A stretch of DNA of 64,000 nucleotides from Isoptericola peretonis (GTDB lineage: Bacteria > Actinomycetota > Actinomycetes > Actinomycetales > Cellulomonadaceae). Below, one piece after another: positions 23,598 to 31,112 of the stretch. Each line of letters starts with the position of its first letter. The stretch's first letter is position 1. Below the pieces are notes generated by a model. That model had not been told where the DNA came from, searched no databases, and worked only from the letters and a program-made list of their open reading frames with translations. A program made the translations under genes and the position numbers. The stretch is from positions 309,612 to 373,611 of the forward strand of contig JALQCY010000005.1 in the NCBI GenBank assembly GCA_023241745.1. Direction: 5' to 3'.

Positions 23598-24602
23598 TCA
23601 TTCCGCCGCGCGTTGCGCGAGCCCCGCCCGGACGTCCTCGTGGTCGCTCTCGGCGGCGAACGCCTCGAGCGCCTCCTTGGCCTTCTTGCCGAGCTTCTGC
23701 GGCACGACCACCTGCACCGTGACGAGCAGGTCGCCCTGGCTCTTCGCGGTCCTCACGCCGCGGCCCTTGACCCGCAGCACCCGGCCGGACGGCGTGCCCG
23801 CCGGGACCTTGAGCCGCACCGTGTGCCCGTCGAGCGTCGGCACCTCGACCGTCGTGCCCAGCGCGGCCTCCGCGAACGTCACGGGCACCGTCATGCGCAG
23901 GTTCGCGCCGTCGAGCGTGAACACGGGGTGCGGGGCGACGTGCACGGTGACCACGAGGTCGCCGGCGTCGCCGCCGCCCGTGCCCGGGCGGCCCTTGCCG
24001 GGGATGCGCAGCCTGCGGCCGTCGTTGACCCCGGCCGGGATCTTGGTCTTGACCTTGCGGCCGTCCACCGTGAACTCCACGGTGGCGCCCTCCACGGCCG
24101 TGCGGAACGGCAGCGTGGTCTCGGCCGCGACGTCCGGGCCCTTCTGCGGCGTCGTGAACCCGGCGCGCCGGGTGCCGCCGCGGAAGCCGGCCTGGCCGCC
24201 GAGCATGGAGCTGAGGATGTCCTCGAACCCGCCCCCGGCCGCGCCGCCCTGGGGGTACTGCTGGTAGCGGACGTTCGGACCGGCACCGCCGCCGAACATC
24301 GAGCCGAACACGTCCTCGAACCCGTTGGTCCCGCCGCCCGGGCCCGCGGCGAAGCGGGCGCCGCCCCCGGCCATCGCGCGGACGGCGTCGTACTGCCGGC
24401 GCTGCTCGGCGTCCGAGAGCACCGCGTACGCCTCGCCGATCTCCTTGAACTTCGCCTCGGCCGCCGTGTCGCCCGGGTTCTGGTCCGGGTGGTACTTGCG
24501 GGCGAGCTTGCGGTACGCCTTCTTGACGGCCGCGTCGTCCGCGTCCTTGGGGACGCCGAGAGCGGAGTAGAAGTCCTTCTCGATCCAGTCCTGGCCTGTC
24601 AC
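23598..24602 (-). CDS. dnaJ: DnaJ-type co-chaperone lacking the zinc finger
   Basis: A 334-residue J-protein starting at GTG 24602. The J domain (residues 8-75) has the HPD motif at 38-40 that stimulates DnaK ATPase. A Gly/Phe-rich linker follows (FGSMFGGGAG, FEDILSSMLGG), then two C-terminal substrate-binding beta domains (RTAVEGATVEFTVDGRKVK; DLVVTVHVAPHPVFTLDGANLR; DLLVTVQVVVPQKLG). The CxxCxGxG zinc-finger repeats of classical DnaJ are absent, so it is a class B (DnaJB/CbpA-like) protein. It stands between grpE and hspR, with a long hairpin in the grpE-dnaJ gap. Confidence 0.93.
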   Translation of the reverse strand: MTGQDWIEKDFYSALGVPKDADDAAVKKAYRKLARKYHPDQNPGDTAAEAKFKEIGEAYAVLSDAEQRRQYDAVRAMAGGGARFAAGPGGGTNGFEDVFGSMFGGGAGPNVRYQQYPQGGAAGGGFEDILSSMLGGQAGFRGGTRRAGFTTPQKGPDVAAETTLPFRTAVEGATVEFTVDGRKVKTKIPAGVNDGRRLRIPGKGRPGTGGGDAGDLVVTVHVAPHPVFTLDGANLRMTVPVTFAEAALGTTVEVPTLDGHTVRLKVPAGTPSGRVLRVKGRGVRTAKSQGDLLVTVQVVVPQKLGKKAKEALEAFAAESDHEDVRAGLAQRAAE

Positions 24603-24672
24603 GACGCCCCCTTCCTGGTCATGCTCGTGATCACATCATCCTCGGGGTTGCGGTGCGACCCGCGCACCTGCC

Positions 24673-24732
24673 TTCGAGAACGGGATCTCTCGCGGCAACG
24701 GTGCCGATGACGCGAGAGATCCCGTGCTCGAA
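24673..24732. repeat. long hairpin between grpE and dnaJ
   Basis: Two 22-bp arms (24673-24694 and 24711-24732) are reverse complements with a single mismatch, separated by a 16-base loop that can itself pair (GGCA with TGCC). Within the dnaK operon mRNA it would form a very stable stem after the grpE stop. It could limit read-through into dnaJ-hspR, protect the upstream message, or be a dispersed REP-like element. No U-tract follows. Confidence 0.8.
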
Positions 24733-24738
24733 CGCTTG

Positions 24739-25377
24739 CTACTCCGGCCCGACGACGCCCACGCGGGCGGCGCGGACGACCCGGTCGCCGATGCGGTAGC
24801 CGGGCTCCACCACGAGGCTCACCGTCGTGGCCGTGGCCTCGGCGTCCACGTTGTGCATGAGCGCCTCGTGCACCGTGGGGTCGAACTCCTCCCCCACCGT
24901 GCCGAACCGCTCGACGCCGAACCTCGCCAGCGACGCGTCGAGCTTCTCCGCGATGGCCGCCATGGGCCCGGACAGCTCGGCGTGCTGCTTGGCGCGCTCG
25001 ATGTCGTCGAGCACCGGCAGCAGCGCGACGAGCACGTCCTGCGTGCCCTGCGTGCGCGCCGCCTCCTGGTCGCGCAGCGACCGGTTGCGGTAGTTGGTGA
25101 ACGACGCCCGCTCGCGCTGGAGCGCGTCCAGGTGCGCCGCCGCCTCGGCCTTGGCCTGGAGCACCTCGGCGCTCTCGGCGGCGTCGCCCTCGGGCTCGAA
25201 GTCGAGCGCCGCGAGCGGGTCGGAACTCTCGGGCGTGCCCGCGTCGCCGGTGGCCGCCTCGGACGCGTCCCGGGCCTCCCCGGACGTGGGGTCCACCTTG
25301 CGCTTGTCCGTGAACTGGAACGGGGCGTCCCCCGAGCCCTCGGGCTCGGGGGTCCCCTGCGTGTTCTCGTCCGTCAC
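24739..25377 (-). CDS. grpE: nucleotide exchange factor GrpE
   Basis: A 212-residue co-chaperone that releases ADP from DnaK. An acidic, disordered N-terminus (to about residue 70) is followed by the long dimerising helix (ESAEVLQAKAEAAAHLDALQ), the FTNYRNRSLRDQEAART motif typical of GrpE, LLPVLDDIERAK, and the C-terminal beta domain FDPTVHEALMHNVDAE plus VVEPGYRIGDRVVRAARVGV. GTG 25377 overlaps the dnaK stop (GTGA), so translation is coupled. Confidence 0.96.
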   Translation of the reverse strand: MTDENTQGTPEPEGSGDAPFQFTDKRKVDPTSGEARDASEAATGDAGTPESSDPLAALDFEPEGDAAESAEVLQAKAEAAAHLDALQRERASFTNYRNRSLRDQEAARTQGTQDVLVALLPVLDDIERAKQHAELSGPMAAIAEKLDASLARFGVERFGTVGEEFDPTVHEALMHNVDAEATATTVSLVVEPGYRIGDRVVRAARVGVVGPE

Positions 25378-27266
25378 TTCTTGTCGTCCTCGTCGTCGAC
25401 GATCTCGGCGTCGACCACGTCCTCGTCAGCCGTGGAGCCCTGCGCGGGCCCACCCTGCGACGACTCACCCTGGGGGGCGTCGCCGGCGGGAGCGCCCTCG
25501 GCGCCCGCCTGCTGCTCGGTGGCGTAGAGGGCCTGGCCGATCTTCTGCGAGGACGCGCCGAGCTTCTCGTACGCGGCCTTGACGGCGTCGGCGTCCTCGC
25601 CCTCCAGGGCGGTCTTGACGCCGGCGATGTCGGCCTCGACCTCGGTAACGACCTCGGCGGGGAGCTTGTCGCGGTTGTCCGCGATCTGCTTCTCCATCGA
25701 GTACGCGAAGGACTCGGCCTGGTTGCGGGTCTCGGCCTCCTCGCGGCGCTTCTTGTCCTCGGCGGCGTGCTCCTCGGCGTCCTTCACCATGCGGTCGATG
25801 TCCTCCTTGGGGAGGGCCGACCCGCCGGTGATCTTCATCGACTGCTCGGTGCCCGTGCCGCGGTCCTTGGCGGACACGTGCACGATGCCGTTCGCGTCGA
25901 TGTCGAAGGTGACCTCGATCTGCGGGACGCCGCGCGGCGCCGGGGCGATGCCGGTGAGCTCGAACGTGCCCAGCGGCTTGTTGTCGCGGGTGAACTCGCG
26001 CTCGCCCTGGAAGACCTGGATCGCCACGGACGGCTGGTTGTCCTCCGCCGTGGAGAAGATCTCGCTGCGCTTGGTCGGGATGGCCGTGTTGCGCTCGATG
26101 AGCTTGGTCATCACGCCGCCCTTGGTCTCGATGCCGAGGGACAGCGGGGTGACGTCGATGAGCAGGACGTCCTTGCGCTCGCCGCCGATGACGCCGGCCT
26201 GCAGGGCCGCGCCCACGGCGACGACCTCGTCCGGGTTGACGCCCTTGTTGGGCTCCTTGCCGCCGGTGAGCTCCTTGACGACCTCGGTCACGGCGGGCAT
26301 GCGGGTGGAACCACCCACGAGCACGACGTGGTCGATGTCGGAGACCGAGATGCCGGCGTCGCGGATGACCGCGTGGAACGGCGCCTTGGTGCGGTCGATG
26401 AGGTCCTGCGTCATCTGCTGGAACTGCGCCCGCGTGAGCTTCTCGTCCAGGTGGACGGGGCCGTTCTCGCTCATGGACAGGTACTGCATCGAGATGTTGG
26501 TGCTCGTCGCGGACGAGAGCTCCTTCTTGGCCTGCTCGGCCGCCTCGCGCAGACGCTGCAGGGCGATCTTGTCCTTGGACAGGTCGACGCCCGCGCTGTT
26601 CTTCACCTGCTTGATGAGGTGGTCCACGATGCGCTGGTCCCAGTCGTCGCCGCCGAGCCGGTTGTCACCGGACGTGGCACGCACCTGGATGGTGGAGAAG
26701 TCGTCCTCGTCCTTGCCGACCTCGAGGAGCGAGACGTCGAACGTGCCGCCGCCCAGGTCGAAGACCAGGATGAGCTCGTCCTCCTTGCCCTTCTCCAGGC
26801 CGTAGGCGAGGGCCGCCGCGGTGGGCTCGTTGACGATGCGCGTCACGTTCAGGCCCGCGATCTGGCCGGCGTCCTTGGTCGCCTGGCGCTCGGCGTCGTT
26901 GAAGTACGCCGGGACGGTGATGACCGCGTCCGTGACGGGCTCGCCCAGGTACTCCTCGGCGTCGCGCTTGAGCTTGCCGAGCACGCGCGCCGAGATCTCC
27001 TGCGCGGTGTACTTCTTGTCGTCGATGTCGACGGACCAGTCGGTGCCCATGTGGCGCTTCACCGACGAGATGGTGCGGTCGACGTTGGTGACCGCCTGGC
27101 GCTTGGCCACCTCACCGACGAGGACCTCGCCGGTCTTGGAGAACGCGACGACGGACGGCGTCGTGCGCGACCCCTCCGCGTTCGCGATGACGGTGGGCTC
27201 GCCGCCCTCCAGGACGGCGACCACCGAGTTGGTGGTACCCAGGTCGATACCGACTGCTCGAGCCAT
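25374..27266 (-). CDS. dnaK: Hsp70 chaperone DnaK
   Basis: A 630-residue ATP-dependent chaperone. The N-terminus MARAVGIDLGTTNSVVAVLE is the phosphate-1 motif; NEPTAAALAYG, FDLGGGTFDVSLL and LVGGSTRMPAV complete the nucleotide-binding domain. DVTPLSLGIETKGG opens the substrate-binding domain, and the disordered C-terminus ends DAEIVDDEDDKK. A GGAGG ribosome site lies ahead of ATG 27266. It is the first gene of dnaK-grpE-dnaJ-hspR, preceded by two HAIR sites, one of which overlaps a plausible -10 region. Confidence 0.98.
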   Translation of the reverse strand: MARAVGIDLGTTNSVVAVLEGGEPTVIANAEGSRTTPSVVAFSKTGEVLVGEVAKRQAVTNVDRTISSVKRHMGTDWSVDIDDKKYTAQEISARVLGKLKRDAEEYLGEPVTDAVITVPAYFNDAERQATKDAGQIAGLNVTRIVNEPTAAALAYGLEKGKEDELILVFDLGGGTFDVSLLEVGKDEDDFSTIQVRATSGDNRLGGDDWDQRIVDHLIKQVKNSAGVDLSKDKIALQRLREAAEQAKKELSSATSTNISMQYLSMSENGPVHLDEKLTRAQFQQMTQDLIDRTKAPFHAVIRDAGISVSDIDHVVLVGGSTRMPAVTEVVKELTGGKEPNKGVNPDEVVAVGAALQAGVIGGERKDVLLIDVTPLSLGIETKGGVMTKLIERNTAIPTKRSEIFSTAEDNQPSVAIQVFQGEREFTRDNKPLGTFELTGIAPAPRGVPQIEVTFDIDANGIVHVSAKDRGTGTEQSMKITGGSALPKEDIDRMVKDAEEHAAEDKKRREEAETRNQAESFAYSMEKQIADNRDKLPAEVVTEVEADIAGVKTALEGEDADAVKAAYEKLGASSQKIGQALYATEQQAGAEGAPAGDAPQGESSQGGPAQGSTADEDVVDAEIVDDEDDKK

Positions 27267-27310
27267 GTGTGCTGCCTCCATGCGTACGTCCGGGCGCCCC
27301 TGCGCCCGAG

Positions 27311-27331
27311 GTTGAGTCAACTGCACTCAAC
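27311..27331. promoter_or_regulatory. HAIR operator 1 (HspR box) of dnaK
   Basis: GTTGAGT-N7-ACTCAAC, a perfect inverted repeat matching the HspR-binding HAIR consensus CTTGAGT-N7-ACTCAAG in all but the outermost base of each arm. It lies 45 bp upstream of the dnaK ATG and overlaps a TACGTT -10-like sequence on the minus strand, with TTGCGA 18 bp away as a possible -35. Confidence 0.9.
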
Positions 27332-27373
27332 GTAGATCTCGGCGCCCCCGCCTCGCAAACGGCAGGCGCCAAA

Positions 27374-27394
27374 GTTGAGTCTGTATGGCTCAAC
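27374..27394. promoter_or_regulatory. HAIR operator 2 (HspR box) of dnaK
   Basis: GTTGAGT-N7-GCTCAAC, with the same spacing as site 1 and one arm mismatch. The two sites are 63 bp centre to centre, six DNA turns, so HspR dimers could act on one face of the helix. Confidence 0.85.
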
Positions 27395-27470
27395 CTTGCG
27401 CGCGGCGTCGATATTCCCGCAGGCAGCCGCCGCTGTTCGCCGTGAGCGAACACGCCCACCGGGAGCCGCG

Positions 27471-27724
27471 TCACGCCGCGGACGCGAACGCCTCGAGCTC
27501 GCTCGCGAAGACCCGCGGTCGCGTCATGGGCAGGTAGTGGCCACCGCGGGGACGACGCTTCCGCATGACGCCGCAGCCAGGAAGCGGCGCTCGTCGGCCC
27601 GGAGGTGGTCGAAACGCCCGTTCACGAATCGCACCGGTCCGGGACAGGCCGCGACGTCGTCGAGCGGCCGCGACCCACGGAGGGCGGCGACGACGTCAGG
27701 GATCGCCTCCGGCGCGACACCGGC
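27471..27724 (-). pseudogene. C-terminal remnant of an alpha/beta hydrolase
   Basis: Reading the minus strand, residues EAIPDVVAALRGSRPLDD, then PVRFVNGRFDHLRADERRFL, are typical of the last third of an alpha/beta hydrolase. A one-base frameshift around 27545-27560 then gives GGHYLPMTRPRVFASELEAF before a stop at 27471, including the His in GGHYLPM that would be the catalytic histidine. The N-terminal two thirds, including the nucleophile, are missing and the frame is broken, so this is a decayed gene. It abuts a TetR remnant on the other strand at about 27725. Confidence 0.6.
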
Positions 27725-27725
27725 G

Positions 27726-27975
27726 GACCGGGGCGACCTGCGTGCGCTCACGGGACGTGTCGCCGAGCTGCTGACCGATCCGGCGAGGGCACCGATCGCC
27801 GCGACGCTGCTGTCGGCGGGCGTCGAACGCCCCGAGCTCGCCGCCGTGTCGAGCGCCTTCTTCGGAGACCGGCCCACGCGCGAGCAGCCCGTGCGCGAGC
27901 GGGCGGCCCGGAGAGGCGAACCCGTCGCGGACGTCGACCTTCGCACCGTCATGGACCTCCTCGTCGTGAGGCCCT
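27726..27975 (+). pseudogene. C-terminal remnant of a TetR-family regulator
   Basis: Plus-strand residues DLRALTGRVAELLTDPARAP, then ERPELAAVSSAFFGDRPTRE and RRGEPVADVDLRTVMDLLV, match the ligand-binding C-terminal domain common in TetR regulators. No helix-turn-helix is found upstream, because the preceding sequence belongs to the hydrolase remnant on the other strand, and there is no plausible start codon. The frame runs on past the expected end into the cold-shock gene. A partial deletion that joined two genes is the simplest reading. Confidence 0.5.
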
Positions 27976-27990
27976 CGGTGCGTCCGTCGC

Positions 27991-28938
27991 TCACACCAGC
28001 TCGACGCCGTCCGCCTGCGGTCCCCGGTCGCTCTGACGCACCTTGAACCGCACCCGGTCGCCCTCCTCCAGGAACTCGACGTCACGCAGCACCGACACGT
28101 GCACGAACAGGTCCGCGCCCCCGGCGTCGGGGGTGATGAAGCCGAAGCCGCGGTCCGCGTCGTAGCGCGCGACGGTGCCCTCACCGCCGCGCACCGGCCC
28201 TCCGGAGGCCGCGGGACGGCCCGACCGGCCGCGGTCCGCGCCCCCGCGCACGGCCCCGGAGCCGTGCCCACCACCAGAGCCGCGGACGAGCCGCACGTTG
28301 CGGGCGTTCGGTCCCCTGTCGCCGGCGACGACGTCGTACGTCACGCGCGCCCCCTCGGAGAGCTCGGTCGGCCCTCCGGCAAGCGCCTTGACGTGGACGA
28401 AGACGTCCTCGCCGCCCGCGTCGGGGGCGATGAACCCGAAGCCCTTGACGTCGTCGTACCAGGAGACGGTGCCGTCCGCGCCGTCGGACGCCGGCCGGGC
28501 GGGCTCCGCCGCGAGCGGCAGCAGGTGGTCGGCCTGCGGCCCCTTCTCCCCCTCGACGACGAGGAACGCCACCCGCTGCCCCTCCGAGATCACGCCGCCG
28601 GTGACGATGGCCGAGCTGTGCACGAAGATCTCGTCGCGGGCGTCGTCGGGCGTCACGAAGCCGTAGCCCTTGGCCGGCTCGTACCAGGCGACGGTGCCGA
28701 GCACGCCGACGGTCGCGTCGGCGGCCTGGTCGCCCGTGACCCGGACGCGGCGCGCCTGCGGGCCGCGGTCGCCCTCGCCCACCTCGAACTCGACGACCTG
28801 CCCCTCGCGGAGCTGCTTCGGCCCGTCGTCGCCCACGATCTCGGACGCGTGCACGAACAGGTCTTCGGCCTCGTTCCCGAGGTCGATGAAGCCGAACCCT
28901 CGGTCGGCGTCGAACCATCGGACAGTTCCCTGGGGCAC
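27991..28938 (-). CDS. protein with four cold-shock domains
   Basis: A 315-residue protein made of four CSDs. Domain 1 is residues 2-67 (TVRWFDADRGFGFIDL, LFVHASEI), domain 2 80-140 (TVAWYEPAKGYGFVTP, IFVHSSAI), domain 3 155-218 (TVSWYDDVKGFGFIAP, VFVHVKAL). After a Gly/Arg-rich linker (219-250) comes domain 4, 253-315 (TVARYDADRGFGFITP, LFVHVSVL). Every domain keeps RNP1 (K/R-G-F/Y-G-F-I/V) and RNP2 (F-V-H), so all may bind single-stranded RNA or DNA. Typical bacterial Csp proteins have one CSD of about 67 residues. GTG 28938 is used, with AGGAG eight bases upstream. Confidence 0.93.
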   Translation of the reverse strand: MPQGTVRWFDADRGFGFIDLGNEAEDLFVHASEIVGDDGPKQLREGQVVEFEVGEGDRGPQARRVRVTGDQAADATVGVLGTVAWYEPAKGYGFVTPDDARDEIFVHSSAIVTGGVISEGQRVAFLVVEGEKGPQADHLLPLAAEPARPASDGADGTVSWYDDVKGFGFIAPDAGGEDVFVHVKALAGGPTELSEGARVTYDVVAGDRGPNARNVRLVRGSGGGHGSGAVRGGADRGRSGRPAASGGPVRGGEGTVARYDADRGFGFITPDAGGADLFVHVSVLRDVEFLEEGDRVRFKVRQSDRGPQADGVELV

Positions 28939-29121
28939 CTGGTACTCCTCAACTCTGCAGACACTTGCTGTCCTCCAGTGTCCCCGACGGAACTGGGGAC
29001 GGGCTGCACCCGACCTCGTCGCAGCGCGCCGCCCACAGACGGCGCCGTCCTCCGACGCGCGTCACTCCGCGGTAGGGGGTGGGTCGTCCTCGAGCGGGAC
29101 GCGCGCCGGCGCCGTGCCGCC

Positions 29122-29137
29122 TACGGTCGCCTGCATG
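29122..29137 (+). promoter_or_regulatory. leaderless promoter of the kinase/exporter operon
   Basis: TACGGT (29122-29127), seven bases, ATG 29135; no Shine-Dalgarno. A GGTAGGGGGTGGG stretch about 50 bp upstream could be a regulator site. Confidence 0.55.
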
Positions 29138-30313
29138 GAGCCGATCCCCGATCCCGCCCGCGTCGCCCTCCCCGTGCCGCTGCGTGGCCTGGGCGGGTGG
29201 GCCTGGGTGGTCGGCGGCGTCGTCCTCCTGGCGTTGTTCGTGGTCGGCCTCACGGTCGGGTCGGCGCACCACGGCATGCCGCTGGGGGCGGCGCTCATCG
29301 GGACGCTGCTGCTGACCGGCTCGATCGTGATCGCTCTCGAGCGTCCTGTGGTCGGCGCGCTGCTGCACGTGGTGGGCGTCTTCACGACGGCGCTGTTCTC
29401 GACCGGCGAGCCCTGGCCCGCGCCGGTGGTCACGATCCTGGCCCTCGTCGTCATGGTGCTCGTGCTCGCCACGGCGGCACGCTGGTGGGTGAGCGTCGCC
29501 ACCTGGGCGGTCGCGTGCCTCGGCCTGGTCGTCATCGCCGGGCTGTCCGGACCGACACCGGGGGCCGTCGGCAACCTCATCGTGACGGCGAGCGTGACGT
29601 TCGCCGCCCTGGCGGTCGGCCTGCTCCTCGTGCTCTGGTCGCGCGCCACCGCCGACCTGGACGAGGCGCGCGTCGAGGCGCAGCAGGAGCACGCGGCGCG
29701 CGAGTGGGCCGAGGAACGGGCCCGCGTCGCGCGGGAGATGCACGACGTCGTCGCGCACTCCATGTCGATCGTGCACATGCGAGCGACGTCCGCGCGCTAC
29801 CGCGTCCCGGACCTTCCCGATGCGGCGGTCGACGAGCTCGACGCCATCGCCGCCCAGGCGCGCGAGGCGCTCGGCGAGATGCGGGGCGTCCTCGGGGTGC
29901 TCCGCGGCGACGACGCGGCACAGCTCGCGCCGCAGCCCGGGATCGCCCAGCTGCACGAGCTGATCGACGGCGCCCGTGCCGCCGACGTCGACCTCTCGGC
30001 GCAGATCGACACCGTCGACCCCGTGCCGCCGGACTCGGTCCAGCTCGCCCTGTACCGCGTGGCCCAGGAGGCGATCGCCAACATCGTCCGGCACGCGCCC
30101 GGGGCGACCGCGACGCTCACCCTCCGGGCCGACGAGAGCATCACCCTGACGATCTCGAGCCGGGGCGGGCCGCCCGTCGACGCCCCGGATCGCGGCGGCT
30201 CGGGCATCCGCGGCATGATCGAGCGCATGACGACCATCGGCGGTTCCCTCGAGGCGGGCCCCGTCGCGGGCGGCTTCGACGTCGTCGCGACCGCTCCCCG
30301 CGCCACCGCATGA
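29135..30313 (+). CDS. HisKA_3-type sensor histidine kinase
   Basis: A 392-residue membrane kinase. The first about 165 residues contain five or six hydrophobic helices (WVVGGVVLLALFVVGLTVG, LIGTLLLTGSIVIAL, VVTILALVVMVLVLA, WAVACLGLVVIAGLSG, ASVTFAALAVGLLLVLW). The dimerisation helix carries the H-box RVAREMHDVVAHSMSIV, and the ATPase domain holds RVAQEAIANIVRHA and a glycine-rich GGSGIRGMIERM. It is the first gene of an apparent kinase-regulator-ABC transporter operon. A periplasmic sensor domain is missing, so the signal is probably sensed in the membrane, as in antimicrobial or bacitracin-type detox systems; this is inference. Confidence 0.9.
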   Translation: MEPIPDPARVALPVPLRGLGGWAWVVGGVVLLALFVVGLTVGSAHHGMPLGAALIGTLLLTGSIVIALERPVVGALLHVVGVFTTALFSTGEPWPAPVVTILALVVMVLVLATAARWWVSVATWAVACLGLVVIAGLSGPTPGAVGNLIVTASVTFAALAVGLLLVLWSRATADLDEARVEAQQEHAAREWAEERARVAREMHDVVAHSMSIVHMRATSARYRVPDLPDAAVDELDAIAAQAREALGEMRGVLGVLRGDDAAQLAPQPGIAQLHELIDGARAADVDLSAQIDTVDPVPPDSVQLALYRVAQEAIANIVRHAPGATATLTLRADESITLTISSRGGPPVDAPDRGGSGIRGMIERMTTIGGSLEAGPVAGGFDVVATAPRATA

Positions 30314-30984
30314 TCCGCGTGCTCGTCGTCGACGACCAGGCCATGTTCCGCGTCGGCCTGGCCGCGATCCTCCAGGCGCAGCCCGACATCACGGTGGCGG
30401 GCGAGGCGGAGGACGGGGCCCAGGCGGTGGCGCGGGCGCGCAGCCTGCGGCCGGACGTCGTCCTCATGGACGTGCGCATGCCGACGATGAACGGCATCGA
30501 CGCGACCGCGGCGATCCTGGGCGACACGATCTCGGCGCACCGGCCCCGCGTCGTCATGCTCACGACGTTCGACATCGACGACTACGTCTTCGCCGCGCTG
30601 CGCGCCGGAGCCAGCGGGTTCCTGCTCAAGGACGCGGCGCCCGACGACCTCGTCGCCGCCGTGCGCACGGTGCACGCCGGCGACGCGCTCCTCGCACCAC
30701 GCGTGACCCGCATGCTCGTCGAGGAGCTCCTCGACCGGCCGGCGCCGACACCGACGCGCAACGTGCTCGTCGAGCTCACCGACCGCGAGCGCGACGTGTT
30801 CATGCTCATGGCCCGCGGCATGTCGAACGGCGAGATCGCGCGCCGCCTGTTCATCGCGGAGCAGACGACGAAGACGCACGTGAGCCGCATCCTGGCCAAG
30901 CTTCGCCTGCCCGACCGCGTGCAGGCCGTCGTGCTCGGCTACGAGGCCGGGCTCGTGCGCCCCGGCGACCCCCTGCCCGAGTAG
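30310..30984 (+). CDS. NarL/LuxR-family response regulator
   Basis: A 224-residue regulator whose ATG overlaps the kinase stop (ATGA). The receiver domain has the acidic cluster VLVVDDQAM, the phospho-Asp in VVLMDVRMPTMNG (about residue 55), a Thr in MLTTFD and the Lys in FLLKDAAPDD. The LuxR helix-turn-helix is LTDRERDVFMLMARGMSNGEIARRLF to TKTHVSRILAKLRLPDR. It should control the ABC exporter genes that follow 129 bp downstream; a perfect 12-bp palindrome in that gap is a candidate operator. Confidence 0.92.
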   Translation: MIRVLVVDDQAMFRVGLAAILQAQPDITVAGEAEDGAQAVARARSLRPDVVLMDVRMPTMNGIDATAAILGDTISAHRPRVVMLTTFDIDDYVFAALRAGASGFLLKDAAPDDLVAAVRTVHAGDALLAPRVTRMLVEELLDRPAPTPTRNVLVELTDRERDVFMLMARGMSNGEIARRLFIAEQTTKTHVSRILAKLRLPDRVQAVVLGYEAGLVRPGDPLPE

Positions 30985-31007
30985 CCCCCTCGCGCGGCGC
31001 GCGCCCC

Positions 31008-31019
31008 CTACCCGGGTAG
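31008..31019. promoter_or_regulatory. palindrome upstream of the ABC exporter
   Basis: CTACCCGGGTAG, perfectly self-complementary, in the 128-bp gap between the regulator and the ABC ATPase gene. It is a candidate binding site for the cognate regulator; unproven. Confidence 0.35.
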
Positions 31020-31112
31020 CGCCCCGGTTGGCTCTCGCGTGTGATGCGCGGCGCGCCACCGTCCCCCCACCGTGGGTCGCACCGGAAGAACGGCGACCTG
31101 AGAGGACGGGCC

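Larger units (their letters stand above)
27332..27990. other. intergenic stretch between dnaK and the cold-shock gene
   Basis: About 660 bases without an intact gene. They hold HAIR site 2 close to the left end, then the alpha/beta-hydrolase and TetR remnants. Long open frames in both directions here are fragments or GC-driven artefacts, without ribosome sites. Confidence 0.6.

Noticed and set aside
27524..27994. Intact 156-residue minus-strand gene between dnaK and the CSD gene
   Set aside because: Its similarity to alpha/beta hydrolases covers only the C-terminal part and needs a frameshift; its N-terminal part is antisense to the TetR remnant.
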